NCBI GenBank assembly: GCA_029298735.1
Contig: JANSLP010000053.1
Location: 88,925 to 152,924, forward strand
Direction: 5' to 3'
Source of the DNA: Ophiostoma sp. CBS 140.51
Taxonomy: Eukaryota > Ascomycota > Sordariomycetes > Ophiostomatales > Ophiostomataceae
DNA length: 64,000 nucleotides
Shown here in pieces: positions 33,512-45,933 of this stretch. The position numbers were made by a program, and so were the translations under genes. Positions within the stretch are counted from its first letter, which is position 1. Each line of letters opens with the position of its first letter. The notes below the pieces were generated by a model. It was not told the DNA's origin. It was given only the letters and a program-made list of their open reading frames with translations, and searched no databases.

Positions 33512-34440
33512 TTATGTCTGGAACTTCAGCCCACCACTTGCACAAATGACACTGCCCGTTGTCCACGCCGAGTCTGCTCCGCACAGCATTCCCACGACGG
33601 CCGCCACTTCCCGCCAGTAGCCCGGTCGGCGGCCGCCCATTTTGGCCGTGGCCAGCTTCACCAGCGTCGGATCGTCAATGCCTGGGCGCACTGCACTGAG
33701 TGGGCAAGCTTGTTGGAACGGGTCCATCTCTTTCCAGAATGCCTCTCCGGCGGCAAAGTACATGTCGCCCTCCACTGGACCCGGGTTCACGGCATTGACC
33801 GTCGCTCTCTCTGCCAGCTCTCGCGCCCACGTCCGCGTCATGCTCTCCAGCGCGGCCTTGGTACCGCCGTAGACCGTCTGCGTGGCGAAGCCGATACTCG
33901 AAGACACGCTGCTAATATTGACGATGCGGCCGGACCGGTCGTGGGGGAGCCACTCCATCAGTGCTTGCGTCACCAAAATCGGCGCCAAGACGTTGACAGC
34001 GTACTGCCGGTGAAAGTCGGCCACGGGAACCTCGCCGAGGCGGTGGTTGCCGCCGATGCCGGCGTTGTTGATGAGGATGTCGAGCTGGGGTGCCTTTCCA
34101 GCCGAGGAGGAAAACTCTTTAAAGTCTGCTGCCACCTTGGCTGCAGCGGACTCACCCTCTGCAAGATCAGCCTGCGTCACAGCAATCATCACACCATGGT
34201 CCCGACGGAGCTCGTCGGCCAGCTCGAGGGCGGCCTTGGTGGATGAGTCGGATGTGTAGACGCCGTGAACGTTGGCACCCTTCGTGGCCAGAGTACGAGC
34301 GATGGCGGCGCCGATACCTGGGAGTGTAAGTGTTTTATCTGCTCCTGACTTTGGAGATGACCATGCATACCTCGTGAGAACCCGGTGACGACGGCATACT
34401 TGTCCTCAAGAGAGCGGGGAACAAGACGAGGAGATGACAT
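33512..34440 (-). CDS. Short-chain dehydrogenase/reductase
   Basis: Exons 34371-34440 and 33512-34317 give 291 residues. The classical SDR layout is complete: NAD(P) site TGFSRGIGAAIA (split by the intron after TGFSR), NNAGIGG, catalytic Ser in NISSVSSSIGFA and YGGTK (Tyr-x-x-x-Lys). The cofactor turn is NPGPVEGD. An Asn/Arg-type residue after the second strand suggests NADP(H), but this is not certain. The C-terminus is MLCGADSAWTTGSVICASGG. The substrate is unknown. It is the first gene of the metabolic block and is followed by the NmrA-like gene on the same strand. Confidence 0.85.
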
Positions 34441-34999
34441 GGTAAGGTTTTAAAGCACTGGTCTTCTTATTTTTCTTACTTCTTTTCTGGACTTCACAAA
34501 GGACTTGCTTGGCCACCATGATCAATGAAGAGAGTCTTTGTTGCTCTTTAAAGACACCTCAGATGCCCCTCCAGCTGCGGAGTTTCTCAAAACATCCCGC
34601 CATGAGAGCTGTGGCACGCTTTACGGCTTTGTATTCTTTTCGTCTTTATGGTCCGACGGGATCATGTCAAATACATACATATTTGAAACCGACCCGTGGC
34701 CTACCAGCCAAAAACTACACGCTGATAAGACCAATTACAGATATCCACTGTCGGTCACTGGGGTCCGTATCCCTAAATCTATCAACGTGATAACTTCCAC
34801 AAAAATTGTGGCCGTTGACACATCGTGAAAGTTGCGGAGTATCTGTACTTGGGTTAGTGTCTGATTGTTTGCTGTAACACCGAAGTACGGCCTGCCACTA
34901 CGGCCCGGAAGGTTGATTCACCAACGGAGTCAGCACGGAGACGGACGGAGTTAGTCACAAAACTGTTTTATTACTATTTATCTGTTTCGACTTTCCCGT
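34441..34999. promoter_or_regulatory. Intergenic: SDR promoter, CGG-rich
   Basis: This 559-base stretch holds the start region of the SDR gene and the 3' side of the NmrA-like gene. It contains GCGGAGTAT at 34834-34842 and a CGGAG/ACGGAG cluster at 34924-34950 (CGG triplets could serve Zn2Cys6 factors). No gene is seen. Confidence 0.35.
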
Positions 35000-35914
35000 T
35001 CATGACTTCTCAAACCCCTCGATATATTTTGCAACATCCGTCACGGAAATGCCCCGCTGTGCGTTGACCGTCTTGGCCTTGTCCCAAGCCACGCCCCGGC
35101 CTTGCGCAAACGTGTCACGGTACTTGACCATGGTGTCGCTGGGCGATGCCGCCAACTGTTGTTGCAGTATCGGCAGATCCCAGAGCTCTCGTTTAAATGT
35201 GGTGCTGTAGTGCTTGTCCACCAAGTCCGCCAGCTCGCCGTACGAGATCGTGCCGCCGGCCACAAACACGACTTGCCTCTCGATACCTTGAGGGTCGAGA
35301 AGCACGTCCGCCGTCACAGTACCAATGTCCACCGGCGTCGTGACCGTAATGCGGTTGTCCCATTGCCCCAGGCCGCGTACTGTCTTTTCCGGGATGTCAA
35401 CAACGCCAAACGCCGGCAGAAACAGAAAGCTCATAAACAGGCCCGTCGAGACAATGATCCAGTTCGTCGTCATGTTGTCGGGCGACCTCAACAGCTTGCG
35501 CACCGCCAGTTGTTCGTCAAACAGGTCCTGGGTGCTGCCTTCGCCAATAATGTCGTAGTTCATGCCGAACTGCCACGGGATGAAGCGAGGGACTTTGGCT
35601 TGGAGGACGGCCTGGGCCAGTTTTGTTTGTGTGCCGGAAGGCAAGCCCATACCGTTGCAGGAGACGACTGTATTGTGACGGGCAAACAGAGAAGCGAGGT
35701 CGTCTACGGATGCTGCAAGGATGTCGGCCGTCTCAATGACGACGTGGAGATCATCCCGGATGTGCCTCAACAGCTTAGCACGTTCTGGGTCCGTAGAAGT
35801 GGCTGCCCGCAGGAGAACAGCAACCTTCTTGCCGTTGCGTTTCGGGTGCTTGGCGAGTGCTTCCAGGACTGCGAGGCCCAGCTCACCGGCGCCGAGGACC
35901 AAGATGCCGGACAT
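35000..35914 (-). CDS. NmrA-like / isoflavone-reductase-type NAD(P)-binding protein
   Basis: A single 304-residue exon. The N-terminal dinucleotide fold is clear (ILVLGAGELGLAVLEAL, GxGxxG). It is followed by DILAASVDDLASLFARHNTVV and the conserved RFIPWQFGMNYDII, which matches the substrate loop of NmrA/PCBER-type proteins. Some family members are reductases and others redox-sensing regulators such as NmrA. The middle part includes NNRITVTTPVDIGTVTADV-like DNRITVTTPVDIGTV, also typical. No active-site Lys can be assigned with certainty. The gene sits between the SDR and MFS genes; a role in the same pathway is inferred from position. Confidence 0.82.
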   Translation of the reverse strand: MSGILVLGAGELGLAVLEALAKHPKRNGKKVAVLLRAATSTDPERAKLLRHIRDDLHVVIETADILAASVDDLASLFARHNTVVSCNGMGLPSGTQTKLAQAVLQAKVPRFIPWQFGMNYDIIGEGSTQDLFDEQLAVRKLLRSPDNMTTNWIIVSTGLFMSFLFLPAFGVVDIPEKTVRGLGQWDNRITVTTPVDIGTVTADVLLDPQGIERQVVFVAGGTISYGELADLVDKHYSTTFKRELWDLPILQQQLAASPSDTMVKYRDTFAQGRGVAWDKAKTVNAQRGISVTDVAKYIEGFEKS

Positions 35915-37409
35915 GCCGATGCGTGTAAGTTTGTGGGATATACTCTGTAAATTGACGTGTTGTGTGGCTGCCGGATATCAAGAGTCTGGAACATTGCACT
36001 GTCGTAGGGCTGGATTTATAGAAACGGTCGACATGGGACATGGACATGCGCCTCTTACACAGCTTGGAGCTTGGGGACTTTGTCCATTTAGTGCATTTGG
36101 AATCCAACGTCGTGCGGCCTTAGTGGTCGAGAGCTGTGTTTAAGTCCGCCTTTTAGCGTGTCAGAACGTCAGAATGCATTACTAATTGTGTCGATGCTTG
36201 ATAATGGAGGATGCGCGATGTACACATAGACTGGGGAAATATGTACAATTTCCGGAGCGTGTCAAGCCTGCCGAGACAAAAATTGTCGTGAGATCATAAG
36301 CACGAAGTAGAATGCTTTGTAGGCTCAAAAGTCTCCTTTTAAATCCGCCCAGGAGACTGCTTGTGCAAAAAGAACATATAAAATAATGCATAGTATTTAT
36401 GACTGTCTCTGTGCGTTTATTACTATCTTTTAATTGCATATATATATATATATAAAAGGAAGAAGTTAAAACTGAAAGACATGCACATTACCGGCTTTGT
36501 TTACCTTGAATTTTATTTGGTCACTTCCTACTGCAGTTTGTTTGTGTGTGTCTTCATGTTTCTTGATCGCAAAAGTCCTAATACATCCTAAATGGACACA
36601 TACACACCGGGAATGCTCGCCTGCAGACATTAGACTGGTCAGCGACAAGGCAGGATTGGCCTAAGGATAATTCGCAAGCTAAGCCTTCAAATTTGACCTT
36701 TCGGATGTGTTGAAGCCATCACTAAAAATCTAAGAGGATGATAGGTTACAAAATATACTCAAAATTGTATGAGGTGGGAGTTCGTAGAATAGCATTTCAT
36801 CTGCATACAAGTTAGACGTGTAGGCGTAATTCAATATGTAGGTATTTCCATAGGACCGTTTGTGTTCTACAATTAACGCCTACGTTATCACAATAAAAAT
36901 TACTCTGGTCCTGACCGAAATGCAACCCCAAGATAGATCAAAGTGTCAATATTATGTTGGCAGCTCGGCTAAGGTAGACACTCGGAACATGTGGGCGGTG
37001 GTTTGTCGAGGATATGATTGGTGAGACCTGGAGGTTCGTCGAGGATGGGGTGTGGGGAAGTACTGTGTCAAAACTTGGGGTTTGTGGGGAAGCAAACTAA
37101 TTCGAAAAGGGTACGATATCCGGTTTCCACGAAAAAAAACTAGCGTGCCCGAGCACGACCCCTTTCCCCCAGTTCGGCTTGTGGGCATGGATACCCAAAC
37201 AACACAATGGCACGAATCTTTGGACCTCATGGTAACGCGAAATGCTTGAAGGTGTTACTGCATATCGATACTAGTATTTGACCAGTCGCACTCTCCATGA
37301 TGATCTTTCACTCTAGTCACCAGGACCTCGTTTATGCCAAGGCTGCAGCATCTTTGCACGCATCAAGAAAACGAACATTCAGCAGCAATTCCCCGGCACT
37401 CACGCCAAC
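35915..37409. promoter_or_regulatory. Divergent promoter of NmrA-like and MFS genes, AT-rich
   Basis: A 1.5-kb AT-rich gap with an AT microsatellite (36438-36456). No gene is supported. Confidence 0.4.
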
Positions 37410-39276
37410 ATGGAAAACAACGCCACGACGGTAGAGCTCGGTGAGCCCGTCAAGACCATCGACACGGCCGTCACCACCGCCAACACACTCGGACACGTCC
37501 GGCTCCGCGATGTCACGACCAACGAAATCATCCTCATCCCGGCACCGTCAGATGATCCCAAGGATCCCCTTAACTGGTATGTACACCGGTAGCCTTGCGT
37601 CCACGATCCCTTAGCTCTTATTCTCACACTTCAAGGCCACAGTGGTTCAAGTACTACACGGCCGTTGCCGTTTGTCTTGCCATGGTCTTGTGCAATTTTC
37701 TAGCAGCCGGTCCAACACTTGCCATCGCGCAGACGGCCATGGACTTCTTCCCCAACTGGCAAACCACAGGCATCGACGGTCCCATTGCAAAGACAGCCTA
37801 CTTCTTCAACTGCACCGCTTTGTTCCAAGGCCTTGGCAATCTGGTCTGGATGCCTCTGATCAACAAGTACGGCCGCCGCAGCGTGTACGTCGTGGCTTTC
37901 AGCATCTACGTTATCACCGCAGTCTGGTGTAGCGTGGCGACGCAGTACGCAAACTTTCTTGTGGCTCGTATCGTCATGGGCTTTGCCGCCGGTGCTGGCG
38001 AGTGTCTCGGTCCTTTAACTATTTCGGATGTCTTCTTTTTGCACGAACGTGGTGCTGTGACTGCGTAGGTGTTTTTGTCCTTCCCCGTCATGTGTCCCTT
38101 GATGACTAACAGCAGTTCTTATTTTACAGCATGTACAACGCGTCTCTCAATCTTGGTGTCGCCATCGGTGCCATTGTTGACGGCTTCATTGTCAAGTATC
38201 AGCCATGGCGGTACATCTACTACGTGGCCATTGCCTTGATTGGAGCAGTCACTTTGATGGTCTACTTCACTTTCCCCGAGACGGCCTACAACCGCAGCTA
38301 TGACGCACATGGCACTACGACAACTCTTCACGGCGAGTCTCGCACTTATCACAACTCTAAGGCTGAGGCTGCGGGTGATAGCAATGTAGCCCAGATAGAG
38401 AGTAGCTCTGCCGCGTCAAGAAAGGCTGGGTTCCGGGGTTCGTTTGTCCAAGGCCTGAAGCTCTATCACGGTACATTCACCGAGGAGTCGCTCTTGCACC
38501 TGGCCACACGCCCTATTCTTCTCCTTGCGCTGCCGTCAGTCTTCTGGGCAACTATGGTCATGTCTGTCACCATTGGCTTTATCACTGCCATAACATCCAA
38601 TGTGTCTCCGGCTTTCGCTTCTGCTTATGGCTTTGAGGCATGGCAGGCCGGTCTCTGTTTCTTTGCCGGTATCATTGGTGCTCTTCTTGGTATCTTGCTT
38701 GGTGGCCACTTTTCCGACTGGGTGGCTGACTACTTTACTCGCCGCAACGGAGGCATCCGCGAGCCCGAGATGCGTCTGCCCGCTATCATGATTAGTGCTA
38801 TCACTGGCCCCCTCTCACTCGTTCTTTACGGTGTCGGCATCCAGAACAAGATGCATTGGATTGTGCCAACCATCGGCATTGGTCTCAGTAAGCTCCTTCT
38901 CCATCTCTCTTTGATACACGAGGCCTTTTTGTAATTTCCGATGCTAACAATTGTAGTCAACTTCACAATTACGCAGGCAACCAACGTGTCCCTCGTCTAC
39001 ACCATCGACAGCTACCGTCCCATTGCTGGCGAGGTGGTGGTGACCCAGCTGGCGTTCAAGTCTGCGTTTGGCTTTCTTCTGGGCTTCTATACCAACCCGT
39101 GGGTCAACACGCATGGCTATGCTGTTGCTTATGGTGAGATGGCTGCCATCTGCGGTGGAGTCCTCATTTTCTGGATTCCGCTGTTCGTTTGGGGCAAGGC
39201 TCTTCGCCAGAAGACGATCAACTGGCGCATCATGAAGTACGTGCGCTGGGATGCCGACCGCGAGGTCGGTGAATAA
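37410..39276 (+). CDS. Major facilitator superfamily transporter
   Basis: Exons 37410-37576, 37636-38064, 38130-38887 and 38957-39276 give 557 residues. Twelve hydrophobic segments are consistent with the sequence. Landmarks include the A-type loop NKYGRRSVYVVAF (after TM2), LVARIVMGFAAGAGECLGPLT and SLNLGVAIGAIVDGFIV. A central loop of about 75 residues is rich in Ser/Ala/Glu. TM7 and later helices include FWATMVMSVTIGFITAIT and GVLIFWIPLFVWGKAL. The layout fits fungal drug:H+ antiporter-like or substrate-uptake proteins; direction cannot be read. Its position between NmrA-like and the regulator suggests it carries the cluster substrate or product. Confidence 0.88.
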
Positions 39277-40108
39277 ACACAACACCGTGGAAACTCACGA
39301 CGTTACCGGTGGGTCCACTTCGGCATCAGTGGATGAACAAGCTATTCTTTGTGATATATCTATTATCGAGTTGGAAGCATGCGCTCCGCTGTCAGTATCA
39401 TTAGTTTGGTAATTTATATTGGCATGTATCTTAATATCATAACATCACGGTTGATTTTTGTTATCAAGGGGTGAAGACTTTGATCCAAGCTTAGGATAAA
39501 ACGTAATGTCATTTTTCTTCATATATTTTTCACTGTTTTTATAAAGTGTTTTATTTGTATTTTCTATTTTTTTTTTTTTTACCCGAGAGCAACTTTCATT
39601 CTCCCCCCTCTGCATCATAATTTGCTATGTTTCGTTGGTTTACATGTAACTCGATTCATCAAGTAAGTTCTATCTAAGGGCAATTGAATAAAATTCTTAG
39701 GATGGTGAGTGATAAAATAATGTGCCTGATCATGATTTCTTCCAATTGTATACCGAGAGACTCAATAGAGCCGAGAGATTTCACTTGCGACTTGTCGAAA
39801 CGATCAACGAAAAAGGCACGTGCTAAGTCACGGGGGTGGTCAAGTGGGCCTACAATTCAGGGGCTATGGACTCAACAGATAAAGGCCAGGAAGTGAGGCA
39901 ATTATGGATAATGGTAGAATTCCACAGACAACACCGAACAAATTCAGAACAAAAGAGCTCATCGACAATCTGTCACGACTTACCCAAAACACAAAGAGAT
40001 ACCAAGCAAGGCATACGAGTAGTGAACCCAACAACTGGAGTCCGCGCGTTCCCAGCGTGCACAGCGCGTGCGTGTGACACTCTTCAGAGTGTGGGGGAAG
40101 GATTCACG
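39277..40108. other. Convergent 3' intergenic region (MFS / regulator)
   Basis: AT-rich, with a T11-type run near 39570. No gene is supported; the 39836-40588 plus frame is the shadow of the regulator. Confidence 0.45.
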
Positions 40109-43100
40109 CTAGCCCTCCACATTCCGAGCAGCCAATCCCAGGTCGCGAAGCAGTTGCATCAAGTTCTCCACCAACGGTGGCACTACCTCCTCATTGGCAC
40201 TAGTGGGGAAATTGCCCTGGAGCGTCGCCAGCACCACATCCATCACGGACTGTGGATCAGAGAGCGGGAAAAGGTCCATACCCCGGTGAGAGGAGCCAAC
40301 CATAGGCATGTGCCGTCCAAGGGTGAAGAAAACAGGCAATGCAGGGGATTCGACGCCATCGAGGCACACCTGGAGACAGGGAGTACTGGACGGGGCATTG
40401 CCTTTGTCAGCAGAGGCCCGCATCTGCGAGATCACGCCGTAGGCCCACAGGGTGAGGCCGGCATGGTAGACAGCCACGGCATAGAAGCGATCGAGCTGCT
40501 TGGGAGGAAACACAGCTGCTGCACGCAACACTTGCCCAGCGTGCCATACGGCCTGCCGTGCATCCTGTGTAGTCACCCACTGCTGTAGAGACGGTAGGAC
40601 TCGGCGGGCATCTTCGAGATCGCCTTTACCTGCAAAAAGCTGGAGGTCACTGAAGTTGACAAACAGGTACATGGTGACAACCTCGAGCACAAGTTCTGTT
40701 TCAGGGCAGCTCGGTGTCTGATTGGACGCAATGTTGACGCGGAAGTGCATGAGCGTCCGCATCAGATCTTCCCGGCGAAGCGAGAGCAGGGCAGCCATGC
40801 TTTGGTGCTTTGCAGCCACCTCTCCTTGCCGGTGAACAACGGCAGAAAGTTGCAGATGCTGCCAAATCATCCCCCAGATACCGCACAGGATAGCGAGACC
40901 AGCCAATGACGTATCGTAGTAGTCGGGAATATCGCCGGGCTGTTGCAGGAAGTCGAGTAGGTTGAGGTGGCGATCTTGTCCTGTGGCCCTCTTGAAATAG
41001 AGGTCCTTCCATTGCTCCGCGTCCTCGGCCATCCACAGGTCTCTCGCAGCCGGGAAAAAGATGGAGAGCTCAGAATAGGAGATGTTTGGGTTGGTCAACA
41101 TGGTCATGGACACCTGAGCATCACTAATGAATGTGTGGAAGGCCAGCCGTTTGAAACTCTCCTGATGTATCCAGTCGAGCCACTTGCGTTGGAGCACCTC
41201 TCCAGTATCTTGGGCAAGAGGCTCCGCCACAGGACGCTTGGAATCTTGAAAACGACCTGCCCGTCGAAGCATCTGCATGTTCAGTTAGTAGTGGCCCATG
41301 AACCCAGATGGTTGACGTAACTCAACATACCGTAAGGATGACCTGACTGTGGCTCTCGGCCAGCTCCATCTTACGCTTAATACCACTCCACATGCCCAGC
41401 TGCAACTCGCACATAAGTGACTGCAGCAGCCACAATTTCCTGGTGTTGGCGTTTGCCTCTTCGCAACGCCGTGGAATGATTGTACGCACTGCTTCCTGGA
41501 TGGCGAATCCGAGCTTATGGAGGGCCTTGATGTTTGTTTTCGTCGCACCCGTAGCAATGAGAATACCGAGCAGCTCGCACTCCTGTTGATTCGGTTGAAA
41601 GGATGCCGTATGGACAAAGCAGTCAACCTGCTGCTGGTGACAAGCAAAGAAACACTCCAACAAGTCATCGAGGAGTCCGGACGTGGGAAATGTTCTGACG
41701 ATTAACGGGATTTTGGTAGGTGGACAAGTGCCTAGAATCATGGCCAAGAACTCGTCTCTGGTCGTGCGTCCCAGTCGTTCTCGCAGGAAGTGGTGGTCTA
41801 GACTTATGCGTGTGTCCGGAGAGGCCACCTCAGGGCTTAATATAGACAAGTTCTCAAGCTCAACAACGCCACAATCCTGGCGAGCAGGCAGCCAAACACC
41901 GAACGCAGACCTGCGAAATGCTTCAGCGCCAAGAGCCACATGGTGTCTGGATGATTCCACCGCTGTGGATGCAGTCGATAAATTCATTGTTTTCGAAGCA
42001 GCCCCTGTTTTTGACCCTGGTGCAGAAAGTGCATTGCCTGTAGCTGCTCGCGCCAAGTGACTTCCTGGTAAAAACTCGTTTGATGTGTGGTGGTCTTGTA
42101 CGGACTGCCCTGTTTGCTGTGGGGGAGGACAATACGCCAACGGTGCAGATATAGTATCATGTGAAGCATGTACCTGATGCGGTGGTGGTGAATGGGGCCT
42201 CATTGGAGTTCTCTGTCGCATAGGCTGTAACAGGGCGGACGCAACGGTGAGTGGATGTGGCTGCGGGATATCTTCAAATGAGTTGCTGTGCAGCTTGTCA
42301 AAGAACCCAAAATCTGCATCGTTCAGGTCGAGATCCACATCCACAGTGAAATCCAACAAGCCTTGCGGCCCACTGCTGTCAACATGCATAGCATTGAGTG
42401 GCGAGCTCGATGTTGTCATGACGTCTTTTAGAAAGTCGGCGATGTTGTGGCCGTGTGACATGAATGTGGAAATAGGTGGGGGTTTGTCGAGATTTGCGTC
42501 AATGTCATCTGTCTCATCGGCAACATTATTGTTAATAGATGTATCCCCCTGTACAGGATACTCTTTATTTTGCACACGTACCCGACATTGGCAACTGCAG
42601 TGGCACAGACTGTAAAGGTTGTATTGTTGACTCAGTGTTGACAATAGTAGCGTCCGTAGCATTCGATTCAGACGATGCCGGCGCTTGTGAAGTAGATGCA
42701 TTGTCTTGGCTGTCCAGGCCCATCAAGAAGGATGAGTTGTCTCCAGCTTCTGTCCTCGTTGCGATAAATTAGCAATGTGCATCATTCACGGGAGATTAGA
42801 GCTCGACATACCAATTTGTGACAGAGCACTGCTCATGAGCGACCTCGTGTGGTCATGCATCTCGGTGTTGTATTCACACTCGATGCCACGCTGGACACAT
42901 CTGCTGCAGGGCTTCTCGTCGCCACATTTGATCTTTGCGGACGCGCAGTATTTACAGGCCTGCGTCACACGGGGAGTGTTTGCGAGCTGGCCCTTGTTTC
43001 GCCGGGTACCATCCCGTTCGTCGTCGTGGCAGCTTTGATGTCTCTTGAGAAGGTCTCTGGGAAGATGTTAGATGGAGATATTAAATGACGATGGAAGTGG

Positions 43101-43403
43101 AACGACAGGCAAAGTTAAAACCCAAATAAAAAAGACGACTAAAATACACGAGAAGGAATATTGACGTACGGTCGGCCATATGCTTTGTTGCAGATTCCGC
43201 ACTTAAACGGCCGTTCTTGCAAATCTGTTCCAGGTCAGCATCCTATTAGTTGACGGAGTGGAAAGAGGCACTGAAGGGCACATACGCGAACGAACATGTC
43301 GCGCAAGATGGTCGACTCTTGTGTACGTCCGCTGGCAGACGGTGCACTGGAAAGGTCCGCGACCGTTTTCCTTCTGTCGCTGCGAGTGTGATGGTCGGTC
43401 CAT
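40109..43403 (-). CDS. Dual zinc-finger (C2H2 + Zn2Cys6) fungal transcription factor
   Basis: Six minus-strand exons (43286-43403, 43170-43224, 42812-43056, 42582-42749, 41331-42508, 40109-41272) give 975 residues in continuous phase. Two C2H2 fingers come first: CTVCQRTYTRVDHLARHVRSH (about 20-40; the intron splits it) and CGICNKAYGRPDLLKRHQSCH (about 48-68). A Zn2Cys6 cluster follows at 92-118 (CKYCASAKIKCGDEKPCSRC, then VQRGIEC). The remainder has the helical fungal-specific transcription-factor domain (LLQSLMCELQLGMW, QVILTMLRRAGRF) and an acidic linker. Such mixed-finger factors often regulate the cluster they sit in. The 73-nt fourth intron uses a TTAAC branch. Autoregulation is possible but not shown. 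Confidence 0.9.
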
Positions 43404-43820
43404 GCTGGTATGGTCGTGACTGTTGCAGCTCTGGTCTGTGTGGCAGGACACGAAAGCAGCAGCGGGTTCTTATTTATGGGGTTTCCAATCGTTCACACGG
43501 CAGTGGCGGAGGCCCTGTGACTTACATGGTGGCCAGGCCTGGTCTTTCTGGACTCCATATTGGGGTTGGGGTGAATGAAATACCGCACTGCGGGGAAAGG
43601 GTTCGTTGTGTTTGCTAGGCGCTGGGGCTAGCAGCCATTAACACTAGCGAAAAGGGACTTTTCTCCGCACGTCGGCAAGTCACATTCTGCACAGCACGTG
43701 GCAACATAATGGACTGCGTTTACTTTCTACAACTAATATTCTTGATGACAGTACCGAATGTTTAAAACGCCAATTTTGAGGTCTATTCTTGGCCATTTCC
43801 ACCCTGAAGACAAAATCTCT
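43404..43820. promoter_or_regulatory. Promoter of the dual zinc-finger regulator
   Basis: Holds the start side of the regulator and the 3' end of the downstream aldehyde dehydrogenase gene. A CTCCGCA copy (reverse TGCGGAG) lies at about 43663. No gene is seen. Confidence 0.35.
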
Positions 43821-45448
43821 CTACTCGGCGGCTCGAAACGTGATGGTCTTTGTCCTGAGAAACTCATTCAGCCCAGCATCAGCATTGAACCTGCCCCAAC
43901 CGCTGTTTTTTACGCCACCATGAGGCAGGCCTGCTTCATCGTGCACCGTCATGCTGTTGATATGCACTGCTCCTGTCTCGATACGACGGGCAACCCACAG
44001 ACCCTTAACCAGGTCCTTTGTGAACACCGCACCACTAAGCCCGTACTCCGTATCGTTGGCAATGCGAATGGCCTCCTCGTCGTTGCCGAAAGTAATCAAC
44101 GACACGCACGGTCCGAAGCTTTCCGTGTGGTAGATGTCCATGTCTTCCGTGACACCCCCAAGAACAAATGGACGAAATGTGCCGTTTGTTTTGGATAGTG
44201 TGGAAGATGAAGATGCCGGGATTTGTCCCTGAATCACAACAGCTCCTTTGGAGACTGCATCTTGTCCGAGATGCATGACCTTGGAAACGCTAGCAGGGAG
44301 CGCAAGAGGCTGCGCAGTAGCCGAATCTCCGAACATCATAGACACAGCCTTTGTCAACTCGACCTTGAATGCGTCAGCAACGCTTTCGTGGACAAGAATC
44401 CGTTCCGTAGACATGCAAATCTGGCCTGCCTAGTTACACAGAAAAAAGGGGTTGTTAGAGAATATGTCCACTCAGGATACCATTTAACATGTGTAGTGAA
44501 TATCCTTACATGTAGAAACGAACCGAGACAACACTGTTGAGCAGCATGCGGCAAGTTGGCATCTTCGCGAACGATGGCGTTGTTCTTACCACCCAGCTCC
44601 ATCAACACCGGCTTCAGATTCCGTCCCGCTGTCTCGGCGATAATGCGACCAACAACTGTGCTGCCAGTAAAGTTGATCTTCTTGATGGCTGGCTGCTCGA
44701 TGAGGAGTCTTGTGATGTCTGCTGCGTCGCTGGGACGGTGGTATATCACGTTCAAACAGCCACCCGGCAGACCCGCCTGGCGGAATAAATCGCCGATTGC
44801 CCAGAAGCATCTCGGTGATATCTCACTGCCCTTTAAAATGCAAGTATTGCCGGCTGCAAGGGCATAGACAACTGAGCGTATGCCGAGAATGTATGGCGCG
44901 TTCCTGTAGTTTTGTTAGCAGAAGATGTTGATATAACAAACACAAAGACGAAGGCCATCCACGCACCAGGGAGCAATTCCGAGAATGACACCGTATGGTT
45001 CTTTGACTACCATTGCTTGTGTCTCTCCATCTTCACAAACGGGCGCAGTTCCACTAAGAGCACCGCTGATGCGTCCAGCACAGTCGCGAATAATCTCACA
45101 AGACGTTGTGAGATTGAACTGAGCGAACACGCTGCTCGCTCCGGTTTCTTGGATCATGTATTCTTGGTACTCTGCCGATTTTGACTCAAGAATATCTGCT
45201 GCCCGTAGAAGGAGGTCGCGACGAGTAGCAGGTTTTGTGATTGACCACTGCGGGAAGGCATCATGAGCTGCATTGACGGCTGTCAATGCCTCGGCCTGCG
45301 TCAGTGCCGAAGCTTGCCATAGAGTTTCCTTTGTAGCTGGCGAGTTTACTTCGAAACTGACATCCGTGTGTTTATCCTTTCCGCCAATGATGAGAGGGAC
45401 GACAAAGGCATTTCTTGTTTCATTGGAGTTGGTACTGTCGACGGCCAT
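43821..45448 (-). CDS. Aldehyde dehydrogenase, salicylaldehyde/vanillin type
   Basis: Exons 44967-45448, 44510-44903 and 43821-44429 give 494 residues. The enzyme oxidises aldehydes to acids with NAD(P)+. Catalytic residues are all present: PVLMELGGKN (general base Glu about 263), the GSTVVGR cofactor loop, and the nucleophile Cys about 297 in AGQICMSTERILV, placed just after the second intron. The FGPC turn (HTESFGPCVSLI) and HINSMTVHDEAGLPHGG also match. The combination HDEAGLPHGGVKNSGWGRF is common in benzaldehyde/salicylaldehyde-type ALDHs, so an aromatic aldehyde is likely; that is a family-level inference. Two exons use CAG/TAG acceptors. Confidence 0.9.
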
Positions 45449-45933
45449 TTTGGTTTCTGTATTCCTGTTCGGCAAACTGTTTTATTTGGGTTTGATATTA
45501 GATTTACTGTTCTCGACGGCACTGTCCTCTATTATCAATCAACCACACTCGCGGCTCCACTCACTAAGCTCGCTGTGCTTCAGCTCCCTACAATGAAGTA
45601 GCTGTTCACGATGCAATGTGACAACTCACGCAAGGCAGCCGTTGCTCTTCCACCTCCACTTCCCGGTAAACCATTGCGGTAGGATCCGGCGCTGCCAAGG
45701 TATTGTATTGTTTTATCACTTTCTTGTACGTTTAGAATAAAATGGTAGTCTTTGTGCGTACCAAAATTACGGCCATCTATCGAGGAGAAAACTCGTATCC
45801 GGTATGGGAAATAAAATTTACAATGATAGGTAATGCTATCAAGTTGAAATGTGGGCTGCACAAACACAGTGGTATTTGGATTTCTCTTCGTATTATGATA
45901 GGAAAGTCTAAAGTATTTCACCAATCCAACACC
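45449..45933. other. Intergenic: ALDH promoter and small-gene 3' end
   Basis: AT-rich on the left. A minus frame at 45580-45924 is open for 114 codons but has no start I trust or family resemblance. I leave it as leader or intergenic. Confidence 0.35.

Noticed and set aside
36182..36439. 85-codon minus frame in the AT-rich gap
   Set aside because: Low-complexity, no splice partner, no domain.
42549..42581. 33-nt intron in the regulator gene
   Set aside because: It is too short, lacks a branch site and breaks phase; a 73-nt intron with the same donor, a TTAAC branch and an ACAG acceptor at 42509-42510 restores frame.
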